From the IMG/VR virus record IMGVR_UViG_3300042887_005053, positions 1 to 64,000 of that record: a DNA stretch of 64,000 bases, one strand, 5' to 3'. Shown in pieces: positions 1 through 9,039 of this stretch. The position numbers and the translations under genes were made by a program. How positions within the stretch are numbered: the first letter of the stretch is position 1; every line of letters begins with the position of its first letter. Source of the DNA: a virus. The notes under the pieces are model-generated. The model saw only the letters and a list, made by a program, of their open reading frames with translations. It had not been told where the DNA came from and did not search any database.

Positions 1-348
1 CTTGAGAGTATCTAATCTTATGCTATTATTCAAGCTATCTTTTGATTCAGATGAAAGATATTGAGAGTTGTTCACACCTGATGATTCGTTATAAGTTGTA
101 TTGGTATCAATAATAATATTTTTATTCAGATTTGTGCTTGAGTGTTCAGTTGTATCTGATTTTAACATTTTAAGATTTAAAAAACTATCGTGATTAGTTT
201 GACTCATAGTATCTCTTTTTAGCTTTGGAATGTTCAAAGATTTATTAAAGATTTTAGAAAAAATAAATTTCTTAGCTAAAGAATCAACTTGACTAAATGA
301 TGTAAATCCAATTAAAAGAAAAGAAAGTAAAATGATAATATGCTTCAC
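1..348 (-). CDS. Putative secreted protein, C-terminus beyond window
   Basis: The frame is open from a GTG at 348 to the window edge (116 codons, no stop). The first 20 or so residues read MKHIIILLSFLLIGFTSFSQ, a lysine-hydrophobic stretch ending in FSQ, which is a typical Bacteroidota signal peptide. The rest seen is rich in Ser, Asn, Asp and Thr with no recognisable domain. The signal peptide at the very start supports the GTG start, because the next in-frame ATG is 47 codons later. Function unknown; export to the periplasm or envelope of the host is inferred. Confidence 0.6.
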   Translation of the reverse strand, partial: MKHIIILLSFLLIGFTSFSQVDSLAKKFIFSKIFNKSLNIPKLKRDTMSQTNHDSFLNLKMLKSDTTEHSSTNLNKNIIIDTNTTYNESSGVNNSQYLSSESKDSLNNSIRLDTLK

Positions 349-393
349 AAGGTATATATTTAATTAGAATAAAAAATTCCAATACATAACCTC

Positions 394-963
394 TTACATA
401 ACCCTAAATTGAAGCATTATTCTGTCAAATCCACGCCAAAAAGACTTTTTCATAATCCATCTAAATTCGATATTAGATTTTTGAACAAAACCGTCTTTGA
501 ATTCAATACCTTCACTGATTGATGTAAGACTGCTTTTTAATTGATTAAATGTATTATCATTTGTCAACGAATCAAATAATTCATTTATGAATTTGTTATA
601 GATTTGTCTACCTAATTCTAGATCACCTGATCCATATTCTTTTCGAATCAATTCTAGATCTGATTTTTTACAGACTTTAACAATTGGTTCTGAATAAAGA
701 GTCCAATCATTAACTTGTGATATTTTATATTTTTTAACTTCTCTTTTTCTACCATCTGGTGTTAAGATATCCCACTTATCAAATGTAGAATTAGAAAGTG
801 GTCTAAATTTAGAACTATCGAATCCTAAACTTTTAATTTTCAATAGGTTTGAACCTTGACCAGTCCATATTATTTTTGGCTTTTTGGCATCAGAAGTATA
901 ACCAAATTTTTCACATAGTTCTTTTTCGAATTTTGAACCACTTAAAGCTCTAGTTTGCATCAT
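394..963 (-). CDS. PD-(D/E)xK nuclease-like protein beside a methyltransferase
   Basis: A 189-residue protein of no family I can name. An N-terminal helix (about residues 11-20, KFEKELCEKF) is followed by Asp65 in KWDI and then Glu75-Val-Lys77 in REVKKYK. This fits the D-x(n)-ExK core of restriction-endonuclease-fold nucleases. The gene lies 49 bases downstream of, and on the same strand as, a DNA methyltransferase, which is the arrangement of a restriction-modification pair. The nuclease reading is an inference from a short motif. A phage protein that only binds DNA, or a structural protein, is possible. ATG occurs twice in a row at the start. Confidence 0.5.
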   Translation of the reverse strand: MMQTRALSGSKFEKELCEKFGYTSDAKKPKIIWTGQGSNLLKIKSLGFDSSKFRPLSNSTFDKWDILTPDGRKREVKKYKISQVNDWTLYSEPIVKVCKKSDLELIRKEYGSGDLELGRQIYNKFINELFDSLTNDNTFNQLKSSLTSISEGIEFKDGFVQKSNIEFRWIMKKSFWRGFDRIMLQFRVM

Positions 964-1012
964 AACATATTATTTAATTAGAACTTAAAAAAGTTCTTAA
1001 ATAAATTGTTCT

Positions 1013-1780
1013 TTATATTTGAAAACTGCTAATTAGCTTTTCATCTATTCTACTAATTGCTATATCATAATGTTCTTTAGTTATTTCACTGCCTATATAG
1101 TCTAATCCATTAACAAGACAACTGAGCTGTGTTGTACCTATACCTGTAAACGGATCGTATATTAAACTTCCTTTTGGAAAGTAAATATTGATTAACTGAT
1201 TACACAAATCTTGAGAGTATGATGCTTTCAACTGACAGGTGTAACCATCATTATTTTTAGCTTCAATAAAATTAACATAGTTCTTATAAAACTTTTGACC
1301 AGTTTTTTCGTTAATCTTACTTACTTCTTTATTTGTCTTAAAAGTATGTAGTTCTGATTTTTTCACAAAAATATAAATCAGTTCGGTTGTTCTACTAAGT
1401 TTTGTTGGAGATGTCTGAAATGGAATTGCGTGTGGTTTTTTCCAAGTGATAATATCAGCGACTGTTAAATCTGTTTCATTGTGAACTTTAGCAACTAATA
1501 GTGTTGGTAATATAGGATTTTCTTTAGCATAAGAAATGTTATAACAAATAACACCTCTTTCCTTCATAACTCTACTAAATTCCTTAAATTCATCAGTCCT
1601 TACTTGAAGATAATCATTCTCACTTAATCCATCTAACTCTGAATATCCATTATTATAATAACAATCACTTCTACTACTGTTAATATTATATGGTGGTGAT
1701 GTGATTATACCATCTATAAAATCATTATTCATTTTTCTAAGTGTAGATAAACACTCTTCGTTAAATATTTTATTAATCAT
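1013..1780 (-). CDS. DNA methyltransferase, TSPPY class (N4-cytosine or N6-adenine)
   Basis: 255 residues. Catalytic motif IV TSPPYN is near residues 27-32. The S-adenosylmethionine motif I, DPFTGIGTT, is near residue 210. The catalytic motif before the SAM motif is the order of beta-type amino methyltransferases. It transfers a methyl group to an exocyclic amine of C or A at a specific site; TSPPY occurs in both N4-C and N6-A enzymes, so the base cannot be told. Length and motif spacing are complete. It sits directly upstream of the PD-(D/E)xK-like gene and may protect phage DNA from that nuclease or from host restriction. Confidence 0.85.
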   Translation of the reverse strand: MINKIFNEECLSTLRKMNNDFIDGIITSPPYNINSSRSDCYYNNGYSELDGLSENDYLQVRTDEFKEFSRVMKERGVICYNISYAKENPILPTLLVAKVHNETDLTVADIITWKKPHAIPFQTSPTKLSRTTELIYIFVKKSELHTFKTNKEVSKINEKTGQKFYKNYVNFIEAKNNDGYTCQLKASYSQDLCNQLINIYFPKGSLIYDPFTGIGTTQLSCLVNGLDYIGSEITKEHYDIAISRIDEKLISSFQI

Positions 1781-1805
1781 ATTTAATTATTTTTTATTTA
1801 TTTTT

Positions 1806-2717
1806 TTAGAGAAACTGACTTCTATATCTTAATAGAGCAAGATCCTTTTGCTTGCATTCTAGTTCAGTATCAAAGTCAAGTCCGAATGTTTCAATTTTTT
1901 CATAGATATAATCAGCATGAGCTGTTACTAATGACTTTTCATCTTCTATTCTTCTAGAAGAACTCATATGTGTTAAGGCTTTTGTATTCCAAGTAGAAAC
2001 TGCTAATTTCAAAGCTTCTTCCATCGTTTGGTCTTGTGGACCAAAGTTAAAATGATGTTGATCAAAAACAATTGGTATATCAATTACTTTATAAACCATA
2101 TCATATAGCATTTTTACTGAATACTGATTTGGTGAATCATCATTCTCAATAGTAAGCCTTTTCTTTAATGAATCTGATAGTAGACTAAAATTATCACAAA
2201 ATCTTTTTGCTGCTAACTCACAAGTTGGTTTAGTAGAGTTAATATGAGTATTAATAGGATAGTAGGTAGACTGCTCTAATCCCATTAGATCCATAATTTG
2301 AGCGTGTCTTTCTAAGTCAACAATTGATTTCTTAACAACTGATTCGTTTTCACTTGCTAAAACTGAGTATGGACCCGGATGCAACGATGCTCTAATGTTA
2401 TTTGATTTGATTTTATCACCAATCTCTTTGAGTAATTTTTCTATAACATTAAAATTTGGTAAATCTTTGAATTCATAAGAAGACATCCAAGGAAAAGAGT
2501 CTGATGATAATCTATAAACAAATATATTATTTTGAATGTTCCAATCTAAGACTCTCAATGTGTCTTTCAAGTTTAGAATAACAAGCTCAGAAACATAAGG
2601 TAAACCTTTTGAATCGAATGTTTTTTTGACCATACCTCTATTGACTTGTATATGGTCTTTCTTTTTCTTACCGATATTACATCCCATAGGAATGCAACAA
2701 TAACCTATATTTCCCAT
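1806..2717 (-). CDS. uvsE: UV damage endonuclease (UvdE/UVDE family)
   Basis: 303 residues, full length for the family. UVDE signatures are present in order: GYCCI at the N-terminus, YRLSSDSFPW, SLHPGPYSVLAS, ENDD, FDQHHFNFGP, THMSSSR, HADYI and, near the end, ECKQKDLAL. These supply the metal-binding His, Glu and Asp residues of the TIM-barrel enzyme, which nicks DNA 5' of pyrimidine dimers and other lesions and so starts excision repair. A TATTTTTG box lies 4 bases before the ATG on the minus strand. The gene would let the phage repair UV damage without host repair proteins. Confidence 0.93.
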   Translation of the reverse strand: MGNIGYCCIPMGCNIGKKKKDHIQVNRGMVKKTFDSKGLPYVSELVILNLKDTLRVLDWNIQNNIFVYRLSSDSFPWMSSYEFKDLPNFNVIEKLLKEIGDKIKSNNIRASLHPGPYSVLASENESVVKKSIVDLERHAQIMDLMGLEQSTYYPINTHINSTKPTCELAAKRFCDNFSLLSDSLKKRLTIENDDSPNQYSVKMLYDMVYKVIDIPIVFDQHHFNFGPQDQTMEEALKLAVSTWNTKALTHMSSSRRIEDEKSLVTAHADYIYEKIETFGLDFDTELECKQKDLALLRYRSQFL

Positions 2718-2821
2718 TTGACAAAAATAAGGATACTTTTTAATATATACAAATAATAAGAGGAAATAGTTTAATGTAGCATTTGAGAAGCATTAACACT
2801 CACGAATTTAATATATATGAT

Positions 2822-3376
2822 ATGAACGATCAAAAAATCTACAAGTATTTTGAATATCTCAAAGAGAATATACAAGATACACCAGAATCTTATGTTGAGT
2901 CTGCTTTGAGAAAGCTGCAAAATAGAATAACTAAAATGTTTTCTTATGATGAAGTTGAAGGTGGTGAAGTAAAAAAGTATGGAGAAGTATCTGATTTATC
3001 CAGAAAAGAAAAAGGTGAAATGAGTTTCAGAGACCTTAATTTGAAGTTAGAAAGTTTAGAGCTATCAAAATATTCAAAAGTTTTTGATAATTTGAAATTG
3101 AAATTCAGTGATGAACAGTTTTTGTATGATATGACATTCACAATAGATTTAAAAGACGCTGTGCCAACTGATCAAACAAAAGATTTTTCAGACAAAGATA
3201 TTGAGAATTGTCAGGTAAAATTTAAGAAATATTCAATAGATAACTTTAATTTAGAAGGCCAAATGATTAAAACTGTCAAAATTGCAGATATAAATGAAGA
3301 AACCATGATTAGTCTAAAAATTGAGTTGGATGAAGACACTGGTTCTGGTGGTGAAGAATTTGAAATCGAATATTAA
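2822..3376 (+). CDS. Unknown acidic phage protein
   Basis: 184 residues from the ATG at 2822. A longer frame begins at a TTG at 2783, but the 2822 ATG has TATATA four bases before it, the spacing found at many starts in this window, so I prefer it. The protein is rich in Asp, Glu and Lys, is predicted soluble, and ends in a Gly-Gly-Glu-rich acidic tail. No domain recognised. It is followed after 3 bases by the next gene, so the two are probably co-transcribed. Confidence 0.7.
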   Translation: MNDQKIYKYFEYLKENIQDTPESYVESALRKLQNRITKMFSYDEVEGGEVKKYGEVSDLSRKEKGEMSFRDLNLKLESLELSKYSKVFDNLKLKFSDEQFLYDMTFTIDLKDAVPTDQTKDFSDKDIENCQVKFKKYSIDNFNLEGQMIKTVKIADINEETMISLKIELDEDTGSGGEEFEIEY

Positions 3377-3379
3377 TTT

Positions 3380-3652
3380 ATGAAATACTTAAAGAAGTTT
3401 AATGAAAATGTTGAAGGTTTAACAAAAGGCGAGATTCGGAAAATAGCAGATCGATTGTTGGACAAATTAGGCACTGCTATACACTTTTATTCTGTTTTAC
3501 CTGAGTCACAAGAAGAGTATAAAATCAAAATTGATAACTGTTTGAAAGAGATTAAAGACTCTGGCATTGATTTTGAAAAGGATGTTGTTAAATCAGTAAG
3601 AGACAGAAAAGATCATATATTTTCAATTTTAGTGAAACACAATTTGATTTAA
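3380..3652 (+). CDS. Small protein with capsid-targeting-like N-terminus
   Basis: 90 residues, mostly helical by composition. The N-terminus MKYLKKFNEN matches the recurrent peptide M-x-(I/L)-K-K-F-x-E seen on about ten other proteins here. It resembles the T4 internal-protein targeting peptide, with a possible prohead-protease site after Glu9. The rest (Asp/Glu/Lys-rich) has no recognised domain. It starts 3 bases after the previous stop. Packaging in the head is inference only. Confidence 0.65.
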   Translation: MKYLKKFNENVEGLTKGEIRKIADRLLDKLGTAIHFYSVLPESQEEYKIKIDNCLKEIKDSGIDFEKDVVKSVRDRKDHIFSILVKHNLI

Positions 3653-3681
3653 GAGAGAATATATTTCTCAATAAATAAGTT

Positions 3682-4191
3682 ATGCAGTATAACATAGTTA
3701 CTAATTATAAAGTAAATCAAATATTTAAATCAAAGAGTAGATACTTCAGAGTTAGTCTTGGATTATCTTCTACTCAAGAAAGTAATAGTGGAGATCGAGT
3801 CTTTTCTCAAAAAGATGATTTTGCTTTTTTTTACAATAGCCAATATCAAACTACAATTTTTGGACAAGGGAATATTGGTAATATTAAGTTCTACACTGAC
3901 CATTACATAAAAGAAGATAAAATAGCTTTTTATTTTGACAAAGAAGAGTTCATTTTCGACTTTGATGAAAAAATAGTTAATGAAAAAGGAGTAGACTTCT
4001 ACTTAGGTCACTTAATTAAAACTATTGAAACTCAATACGCTGATAGAATAAAAGAAAAAGAAGAAGTTAAAGAAGAACAAAAGAAAGAAGTTGGTGATGC
4101 AACTAAAGTATTTGAAAATCCTGGTAATGTAAAGTATGCTGATTTGAAAGCTTATTTAGATAAGGTAAGAACAGAAAGGCTAAAGACTTAA
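3682..4191 (+). CDS. Unknown phage protein
   Basis: 169 residues. The first 110 are beta-rich with many aromatic residues (YFRVSLGLSS, FAFFYNSQYQ). A Lys/Glu-rich linker (about residues 119-135) and a short helical C-terminus follow. No family recognised. It is the last gene of a three-gene plus-strand set, and its stop overlaps the convergent gene by 4 bases. Confidence 0.65.
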   Translation: MQYNIVTNYKVNQIFKSKSRYFRVSLGLSSTQESNSGDRVFSQKDDFAFFYNSQYQTTIFGQGNIGNIKFYTDHYIKEDKIAFYFDKEEFIFDFDEKIVNEKGVDFYLGHLIKTIETQYADRIKEKEEVKEEQKKEVGDATKVFENPGNVKYADLKAYLDKVRTERLKT

Positions 4192-4421
4192 TTATAAAGT
4201 TGTATTGTTAATAGTTGCCAAATATACTTTTGATAAGTTTCATCTAAATCATCAAAGTCTATTTCATAATCTAAGCCACCTACAAATTGGTGTATGTAAA
4301 TTTTATTTCTTTTTCTAAATTCGATTGAGTTAATTACAAAAAATCCAAGATCGATTTCAAGTACTAACTCATTGAGACCGAGACTAACTATTTTGATTAC
4401 ATTTATTATCTCTTTCTTCAT
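4188..4421 (-). CDS. Small unknown protein
   Basis: 77 residues, beta-rich, with an acidic segment (EIDFDDLDE). TATATA lies five bases before the ATG, as at other genes here, which supports both the gene and its start. Overlaps the convergent gene by 4 bases. Function unknown. Confidence 0.6.
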   Translation of the reverse strand: MKKEIINVIKIVSLGLNELVLEIDLGFFVINSIEFRKRNKIYIHQFVGGLDYEIDFDDLDETYQKYIWQLLTIQLYN

Positions 4422-4465
4422 AAAATTATATATTGAGTTAAAGAATAGAGAGATTATCGAAACAA

Positions 4466-4657
4466 TTAATCTGTCAAAAATTCTAACTTTTCTTCACGAA
4501 TAAGTTGAACAATTTCATTATATCTCATTTCAAGACAATCTAAAGTTGTTAAACCTAATTGTATTCTTAGATCAAAGAGTTGATCAGAAGAAATCTTTAA
4601 GTCAACATTTCTATAGAAAATAGAACCTTCAGATAAATATAAGTTTTTAGATTTCAC
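4466..4657 (-). CDS. Small unknown protein, GTG start
   Basis: 63 residues beginning with GTG (MKSKNLYLSEG). A TATATATTAATTA run stands before the start. The C-terminal half looks helical and amphipathic. It is divergent from the gene at 4695 and the two share a 37-base intergenic region with TATATAT motifs usable on both strands. Function unknown. Confidence 0.55.
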   Translation of the reverse strand: MKSKNLYLSEGSIFYRNVDLKISSDQLFDLRIQLGLTTLDCLEMRYNEIVQLIREEKLEFLTD

Positions 4658-4694
4658 TAATTAATATATATGATAAATTAAAATTAGTTTTTTT

Positions 4695-5954
4695 ATGATT
4701 TCAAAATATCAATCATTCAAATTAGATTCAATTTTAGAATCTTTATTACTTGAAAGTAAATTATATTTTTCAGATAGGCTTTTTTCTTTAATTAGTTCAC
4801 TTCCTTCAAATAAAGTAAAAGACTTATTAATAAATCTTCAGAAATCTGGTAAAGACTTAAATCTTAATCAGAATTACTTTGATTTTTCGGATTCTAAAGA
4901 AGAAGTTACTTTTATTCAAGATAGAAGAGCACAATCTATTTTAGGTGACCAACCAATGAAATTTAAAACTAATTCTAATGCTTCAAGTGCTTATCTTACT
5001 TTCAATAAGAAAAATGATGATACCTATACAAATCAATTAATTTTTGATGATTTGAATTTTGATCCAGAGACTTCGAGTAAACAAATACCAGGTTCAGATG
5101 TTGTCGGAGAAATAGTTGCTGAAACACCATCAAGAAAAACACCTGGTAAAATCTATATTTTATTTAAGTGGAAAAATGGTGATTCGGATGATTTTGTAGT
5201 ATTGAATAAAACAGCTGTTTCAAGTTATGACGATAGAATCGATAGAATTTGGCAATTGACTAAAAATCCAATTAGAATTGGAAGGGCTATTAGGTCTGTT
5301 ATCAATGCAGCTGGTGAAACAGTAACAGATGCTGAGATTGAACAATTTGTTAATGACTATAAGTCTGCTTGGGATATTATGAATGATGCATTTTCTAAGT
5401 TTGATATAGTTAACTCTGATAGTATTGCACATTGGTATTCTAATAATCAGTATGAAGGAGGTGGTCGATCTACTTTAGGAAATTCTTGTATGGCTGAGGT
5501 TGATTCAGATTTTTTTGATATCTATGTAGCTAATACTAGGGTTTGTAGTTTAGTTATTCTTTATGGTGATCAAGGTAAGGTAATTGATGGTAAATTCAAA
5601 GGTACTAAAATTAGAGGAAGAGCTTTACTTTGGAAAACTAATGAAGGTGATATGTTTATGGATAGAATCTATTACAATAACGAATCAGATGTTCAGTTAT
5701 TTAAGAGATTTGCTGAAAAGAATGGTTGGTGGTATAAAAGCTCTCAAGATTCAGATACAGATTTTCAAGCATCAAATGGTTCAAATGCTAAATATCCAAC
5801 TTACACAGTAACATTAGAAGAAGTACACTTTGATAATTATCCTTATGTTGATACAATGTGTTATTTAAATAAATCTACTAGAAAAATCAGTAACAATACA
5901 TCTGATATGAGAGAGGAAATGAGAAGTACCTCTGGATATCTTGACGAGATATAA
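4695..5954 (+). CDS. Phage protein, SCM/GRALLW family, copy 1
   Basis: 419 residues. The C-terminal half (about residues 250-390) carries LGNSCM, FDIYVAN, RGRALLWKT, MDRIYY, FAEKNGWWYK and YPYVDT in order. The same series appears in the 401-residue protein at 45586-46791, so the two are diverged paralogues. I recognise the motif set as recurrent in phage proteins but cannot name the fold or activity; the Cys and conserved Arg-Gly-Arg suggest a catalytic or ligand site. The N-terminus MISKYQSF...SILESLLLES resembles the capsid-targeting-like peptide found on other proteins here, which the paralogue lacks. Confidence 0.75.
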   Translation: MISKYQSFKLDSILESLLLESKLYFSDRLFSLISSLPSNKVKDLLINLQKSGKDLNLNQNYFDFSDSKEEVTFIQDRRAQSILGDQPMKFKTNSNASSAYLTFNKKNDDTYTNQLIFDDLNFDPETSSKQIPGSDVVGEIVAETPSRKTPGKIYILFKWKNGDSDDFVVLNKTAVSSYDDRIDRIWQLTKNPIRIGRAIRSVINAAGETVTDAEIEQFVNDYKSAWDIMNDAFSKFDIVNSDSIAHWYSNNQYEGGGRSTLGNSCMAEVDSDFFDIYVANTRVCSLVILYGDQGKVIDGKFKGTKIRGRALLWKTNEGDMFMDRIYYNNESDVQLFKRFAEKNGWWYKSSQDSDTDFQASNGSNAKYPTYTVTLEEVHFDNYPYVDTMCYLNKSTRKISNNTSDMREEMRSTSGYLDEI

Positions 5955-6020
5955 TTTTTTTAATAATTTTAAAACTTTTTAATCTACTGTTCCTATACTA
6001 TTAAGTAAGTGACGAAATAG

Positions 6021-6037
6021 TCTGACAATATGTCAGA
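6021..6037 (+). promoter_or_regulatory. Perfect inverted repeat upstream of dnaK (operator candidate)
   Basis: TCTGACA-ATA-TGTCAGA, a perfect 7-bp inverted repeat with a 3-base centre. It sits 10 bases before a sigma-54-like -24/-12 element and 51 bases before the dnaK start. The symmetry and position suggest a binding site for a dimeric regulator. It has no T-run and is not a terminator. Confidence 0.6.
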
Positions 6038-6046
6038 TTTATTTTT

Positions 6047-6062
6047 TGGCACATCGTTTGAA
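6047..6062 (+). promoter_or_regulatory. Sigma-54-like -24/-12 promoter for dnaK
   Basis: TGGCACATCGTTTGAA compared with the consensus TGGCACGNNNNTTGCW: the GG and TTG blocks and their spacing are kept, and two positions differ. Transcription would start near 6072, leaving a leader of about 17 bases. No other gene in the window has this element. Identification is by consensus only. Confidence 0.5.
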
Positions 6063-6088
6063 ATATTAATTGTAAAAAACAATAAATT

Positions 6089-7972
6089 ATGAACAAAAAA
6101 GAGTATGTAATCGGCGTAGATCTTGGTACTACAAATTCATGTCTAGCAGTAATTCAAAGTGGTGAACCCACAGTAATTGCAAACAACGAAGGTAAAAGAA
6201 CTACACCATCAGTAGTTGGATTCACTGAATCTGATAGAAAGATTGGTGATCCTGCAAAAAGACAAGCAGTAACAAATCCTACTAAAACCGTTTATTCTAT
6301 TAAGCGTTTTATTGGTAAAGATTTTAATGTTTGTAAAGATGAGGTTAGGCGTGTTCCTTACTTAGTTGAAAGTACAGGTAATAATGTTCCTGGTGTTAAA
6401 ATCGATGACAAACACTTCACACCACAAGAGATTTCGGCAATGATTCTTCAGAAATTGAAGAAGACTGCTGAAGAGTATCTTGGACAAGAAGTGAAAAAAG
6501 CAGTTATCACCGTTCCGGCTTATTTCGGTGATGCTGAAAGAACTGCTACTATTGAGGCTGGTAAAATTGCTGGTCTTGAAGTAGAAAGAATTATCAACGA
6601 ACCAACTGCCGCGGCTTTGGCATACGGTCTTGATAAAAAGAATACTGACCAAAAAATCATTGTTTATGATTTAGGTGGTGGTACTTTTGATATTTCAGTT
6701 CTAGAAATTGGTGATGGTGTTTTCGAAGTAAAATCTACTGATGGTGATACTCACTTAGGTGGTGACGACTTTGATAATCAAATCATCACTTGGATGGTTG
6801 AAGAATTCAAATCTGAACATTCAATGGATCTATCAAAAGATCCTATGGCTCTTCAGCGTTTGAAAGATGCAGCTGAGAAAGCTAAGATTGAACTTTCAAG
6901 TTCTTCACAGAGTGAAATCAATCTTCCTTACATCACTGCAAAAGACGGAGTACCTCTTCACTTCGTTAAAACTTTAACTAAGGCTAAATTTGAGCAAATG
7001 ATTTCTGGGTTGATTGATAGAACAATCAATTGTTGTAAGTCGGCTCTTAAAAACGCCAAAATCAAAAATGAGCAAATTGACGAGGTAATTCTTGTAGGTG
7101 GTTCAACAAGAGTACCGGCAGTTCAAGAAGCAGTTGAAAAGTTCTTTGGAAAGAAAGCCAATAAATCAGTTAACCCTGATGAAGTAGTTGCCATTGGAGC
7201 AGCTATCCAAGGAGCAGTTTTAGCAGGTGATATTACAGATGTTCTTCTTTTGGATGTAACACCTTTATCACTTGGTATCGAGACCATGGGTAATGTTATG
7301 ACTCGTTTGATTGAGTCTAACACAACTATCCCAACTCGTAAAACTGAGACTTTCTCAACAGCGGCAGATAATCAATCTTCTGTAGAAATTCATGTTCTAC
7401 AAGGTGAAAGACCAATGGCACGAGACAATCGTTCACTTGGTAGATTTCACTTAGATAGTATTATGCCAGCACCAAGAGGTGTACCTCAAATTGAAGTAAC
7501 ACTTGACATTGATGCAAACGGTATTTTGTCTGTTTCAGCAAAAGACAAAGCTACTGGTAAAGAAAACAAAATCCGAATCGAAGGTGGCTCTCAACTTTCA
7601 AAAGAAGAGATTGAAAGAATGAAAGCAGAGGCTGAAGCAAATGCAGAAGCAGATCGTCAAGAAAAGGAAAAAGTTGATAAATTGAATTTGGCTGATTCAT
7701 TGATTTTCCAAACAGAAAAACAAATGAAAGAATTCGATGAAAAAATGACAGAGGAAAATAAAACTGAATTAAATGAAGCTTTAGAACCACTCAAAAAGGC
7801 TTATTCAGAAAAAAACATCGAAGAAATCGAACCAGCAATGGAGAAATTAAACGAGACTTGGTCAAAAATCTCAACTGAACTATATTCAAAGACTTCCGAG
7901 TCTACGAATGAACCTGTAAGTACTGAGGACGGCGGTGCACAGGACGTTCAGTTTGAAGAAGTAAAAGAGTAA
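6089..7972 (+). CDS. dnaK: Chaperone DnaK (Hsp70), full length
   Basis: 627 residues, the usual length of bacterial DnaK. The ATPase domain (residues 1 to about 385) shows [44 protein letters not shown] and [10 protein letters not shown]. The linker [16 protein letters not shown] and the substrate-binding and lid domains follow, and the C-terminus is acidic (EEVKE). It is an ATP-driven holdase/foldase needing DnaJ and GrpE partners, not seen here, so host partners are likely. In a phage it may help fold virion or replication proteins. It stands alone: its own regulated promoter lies upstream and a strong terminator follows. Its less AT-rich codon choice suggests high expression. Confidence 0.97.
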   Translation: MNKKEYVIGVDLGTTNSCLAVIQSGEPTVIANNEGKRTTPSVVGFTESDRKIGDPAKRQAVTNPTKTVYSIKRFIGKDFNVCKDEVRRVPYLVESTGNNVPGVKIDDKHFTPQEISAMILQKLKKTAEEYLGQEVKKAVITVPAYFGDAERTATIEAGKIAGLEVERIINEPTAAALAYGLDKKNTDQKIIVYDLGGGTFDISVLEIGDGVFEVKSTDGDTHLGGDDFDNQIITWMVEEFKSEHSMDLSKDPMALQRLKDAAEKAKIELSSSSQSEINLPYITAKDGVPLHFVKTLTKAKFEQMISGLIDRTINCCKSALKNAKIKNEQIDEVILVGGSTRVPAVQEAVEKFFGKKANKSVNPDEVVAIGAAIQGAVLAGDITDVLLLDVTPLSLGIETMGNVMTRLIESNTTIPTRKTETFSTAADNQSSVEIHVLQGERPMARDNRSLGRFHLDSIMPAPRGVPQIEVTLDIDANGILSVSAKDKATGKENKIRIEGGSQLSKEEIERMKAEAEANAEADRQEKEKVDKLNLADSLIFQTEKQMKEFDEKMTEENKTELNEALEPLKKAYSEKNIEEIEPAMEKLNETWSKISTELYSKTSESTNEPVSTEDGGAQDVQFEEVKE

Positions 7973-7992
7973 GATTTTTTACTTAAAATCAA

Positions 7993-8023
7993 AACCCTTC
8001 AAGAAATTGAAGGGTTTTTTTAT
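7993..8023. terminator. Bidirectional intrinsic terminator after dnaK
   Basis: Stem AACCCTTCAA / TTGAAGGGTT with a GAAA loop, followed by a T-run on the plus strand and preceded by A's that give a T-run on the minus strand. It lies between convergent genes; the minus-strand gene ends inside it. Confidence 0.92.
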
Positions 8024-8319
8024 TCCTTTGTTTTTTGTGTACCAAAGTAATAAGAAAATATCATAAGTGTTAGAGTCTTGATTAAATCAAACAAAGAAGT
8101 ATTTTGTTCTGCAGATAACAACTGTATTTTGAAAGCAATTACTTTATCAACAATAAATACACCAACCAGTGCTGCAAATACTAATAAAATAAATCTTACT
8201 AATAAATCTTTTGTCTCACCAGCAAAAAGTTTGTTGACATAGTGAACACTAAACATAATAAAAAATAATGCTGAGAAAACTGCTAACAACATTATAAACT
8301 CATTTGATGAACTAAACAT
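8020..8319 (-). CDS. Small membrane protein with three likely TM helices (holin candidate)
   Basis: 99 residues with hydrophobic stretches near residues 8-28, 41-62 and 80-92, ending in YYFGTQKTKE. The size, three membrane passes and charged C-terminus fit a phage holin or a small envelope protein; no lysis gene is adjacent, so holin is only a guess. TATATA lies four bases before the ATG. Confidence 0.6.
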   Translation of the reverse strand: MFSSSNEFIMLLAVFSALFFIMFSVHYVNKLFAGETKDLLVRFILLVFAALVGVFIVDKVIAFKIQLLSAEQNTSLFDLIKTLTLMIFSYYFGTQKTKE

Positions 8320-8382
8320 ATGTTATATATCTAATTAATTTTCTCTTTAAAAGAGAGTCATGACCTCATGATATATACTTTT

Positions 8383-8712
8383 ATGTATAAAGTATATCTT
8401 ATTTCGAGTGGTGATGAAAATAAACAATATAAAATTGGATATACAAGAAGACAAGTTGAACAAAGAGTAAAAGAGTTCAAAACAGGTAACTCAAATGATT
8501 TTTCGATAATTGATGTTTTTGAATCTAAATGGGGTACAAAAATAGAAGCTTATTTTCATAGAAAGTATAAATCAAAAAAAATTAACGGTGAGTGGTTCTT
8601 TTTAGATGAAGAAGAAGTAAAAAACTTCAAAGAAGATTGTAAAAAACAACACGATATTTTAGAACTAATAACAACTACTAACACTTGGTATTTAGAAAAG
8701 AATAACTTTTGA
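8383..8712 (+). CDS. T5orf172/MUG113-type GIY-YIG-like nuclease domain protein
   Basis: 109 residues from the ATG at 8383. An ATG at 8368 is also in frame, but TATATA lies five bases before 8383, as at other starts. The sequence runs VYLISSG, YKIGYTRRQVEQRVKEFKTG, then AYFHRKYKSKKINGEWFFL. This is the pattern of the small T5orf172/MUG113 domain, related to GIY-YIG nucleases: paired VYL/YKIG strands, Arg, then His and Glu. It may cut DNA or bind it during host takeover; the activity of these stand-alone domains is poorly known. Confidence 0.75.
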   Translation: MYKVYLISSGDENKQYKIGYTRRQVEQRVKEFKTGNSNDFSIIDVFESKWGTKIEAYFHRKYKSKKINGEWFFLDEEEVKNFKEDCKKQHDILELITTTNTWYLEKNNF

Positions 8713-8755
8713 ACAAAAGATTTTATTTAATATATAAATAAAAAGTATATTTTTT

Positions 8756-9007
8756 ATGAAAGAAAATGCTGTAAGAGAATTTTTATCAAAAGTAGATTGG
8801 AATAAGAATTGGTCATATCATGTTTTAGAAACTGAAATGCAAAAATTTTTAGGCGAAAGACCTTCACTTGATATTAAATATAAGAAAGATGTTATGATTA
8901 ACGAGGATACTCAAGAAACAGTTGAGTTTCAGAAGCTAGTAAGTGTAGGAGTCATTTTTACTGACGATAAAAACCAAATAAAGAAAATCGAATTTTTAGT
9001 AGACTAA
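8756..9007 (+). CDS. Small unknown protein
   Basis: 83 residues, mixed alpha/beta, predicted soluble. Preceded by TTTAATATATAAATAAAAAG, an example of the AT-rich phage promoter-like motif. No domain recognised. Confidence 0.6.
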   Translation: MKENAVREFLSKVDWNKNWSYHVLETEMQKFLGERPSLDIKYKKDVMINEDTQETVEFQKLVSVGVIFTDDKNQIKKIEFLVD

Positions 9008-9039
9008 TTTTAATTTCATAGCAAAATATATACTTTGTT

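Noticed and set aside
8020-8319. Firm holin call
   Set aside because: Three TM helices fit, but no endolysin or spanin pair is adjacent, so it stays a candidate only.
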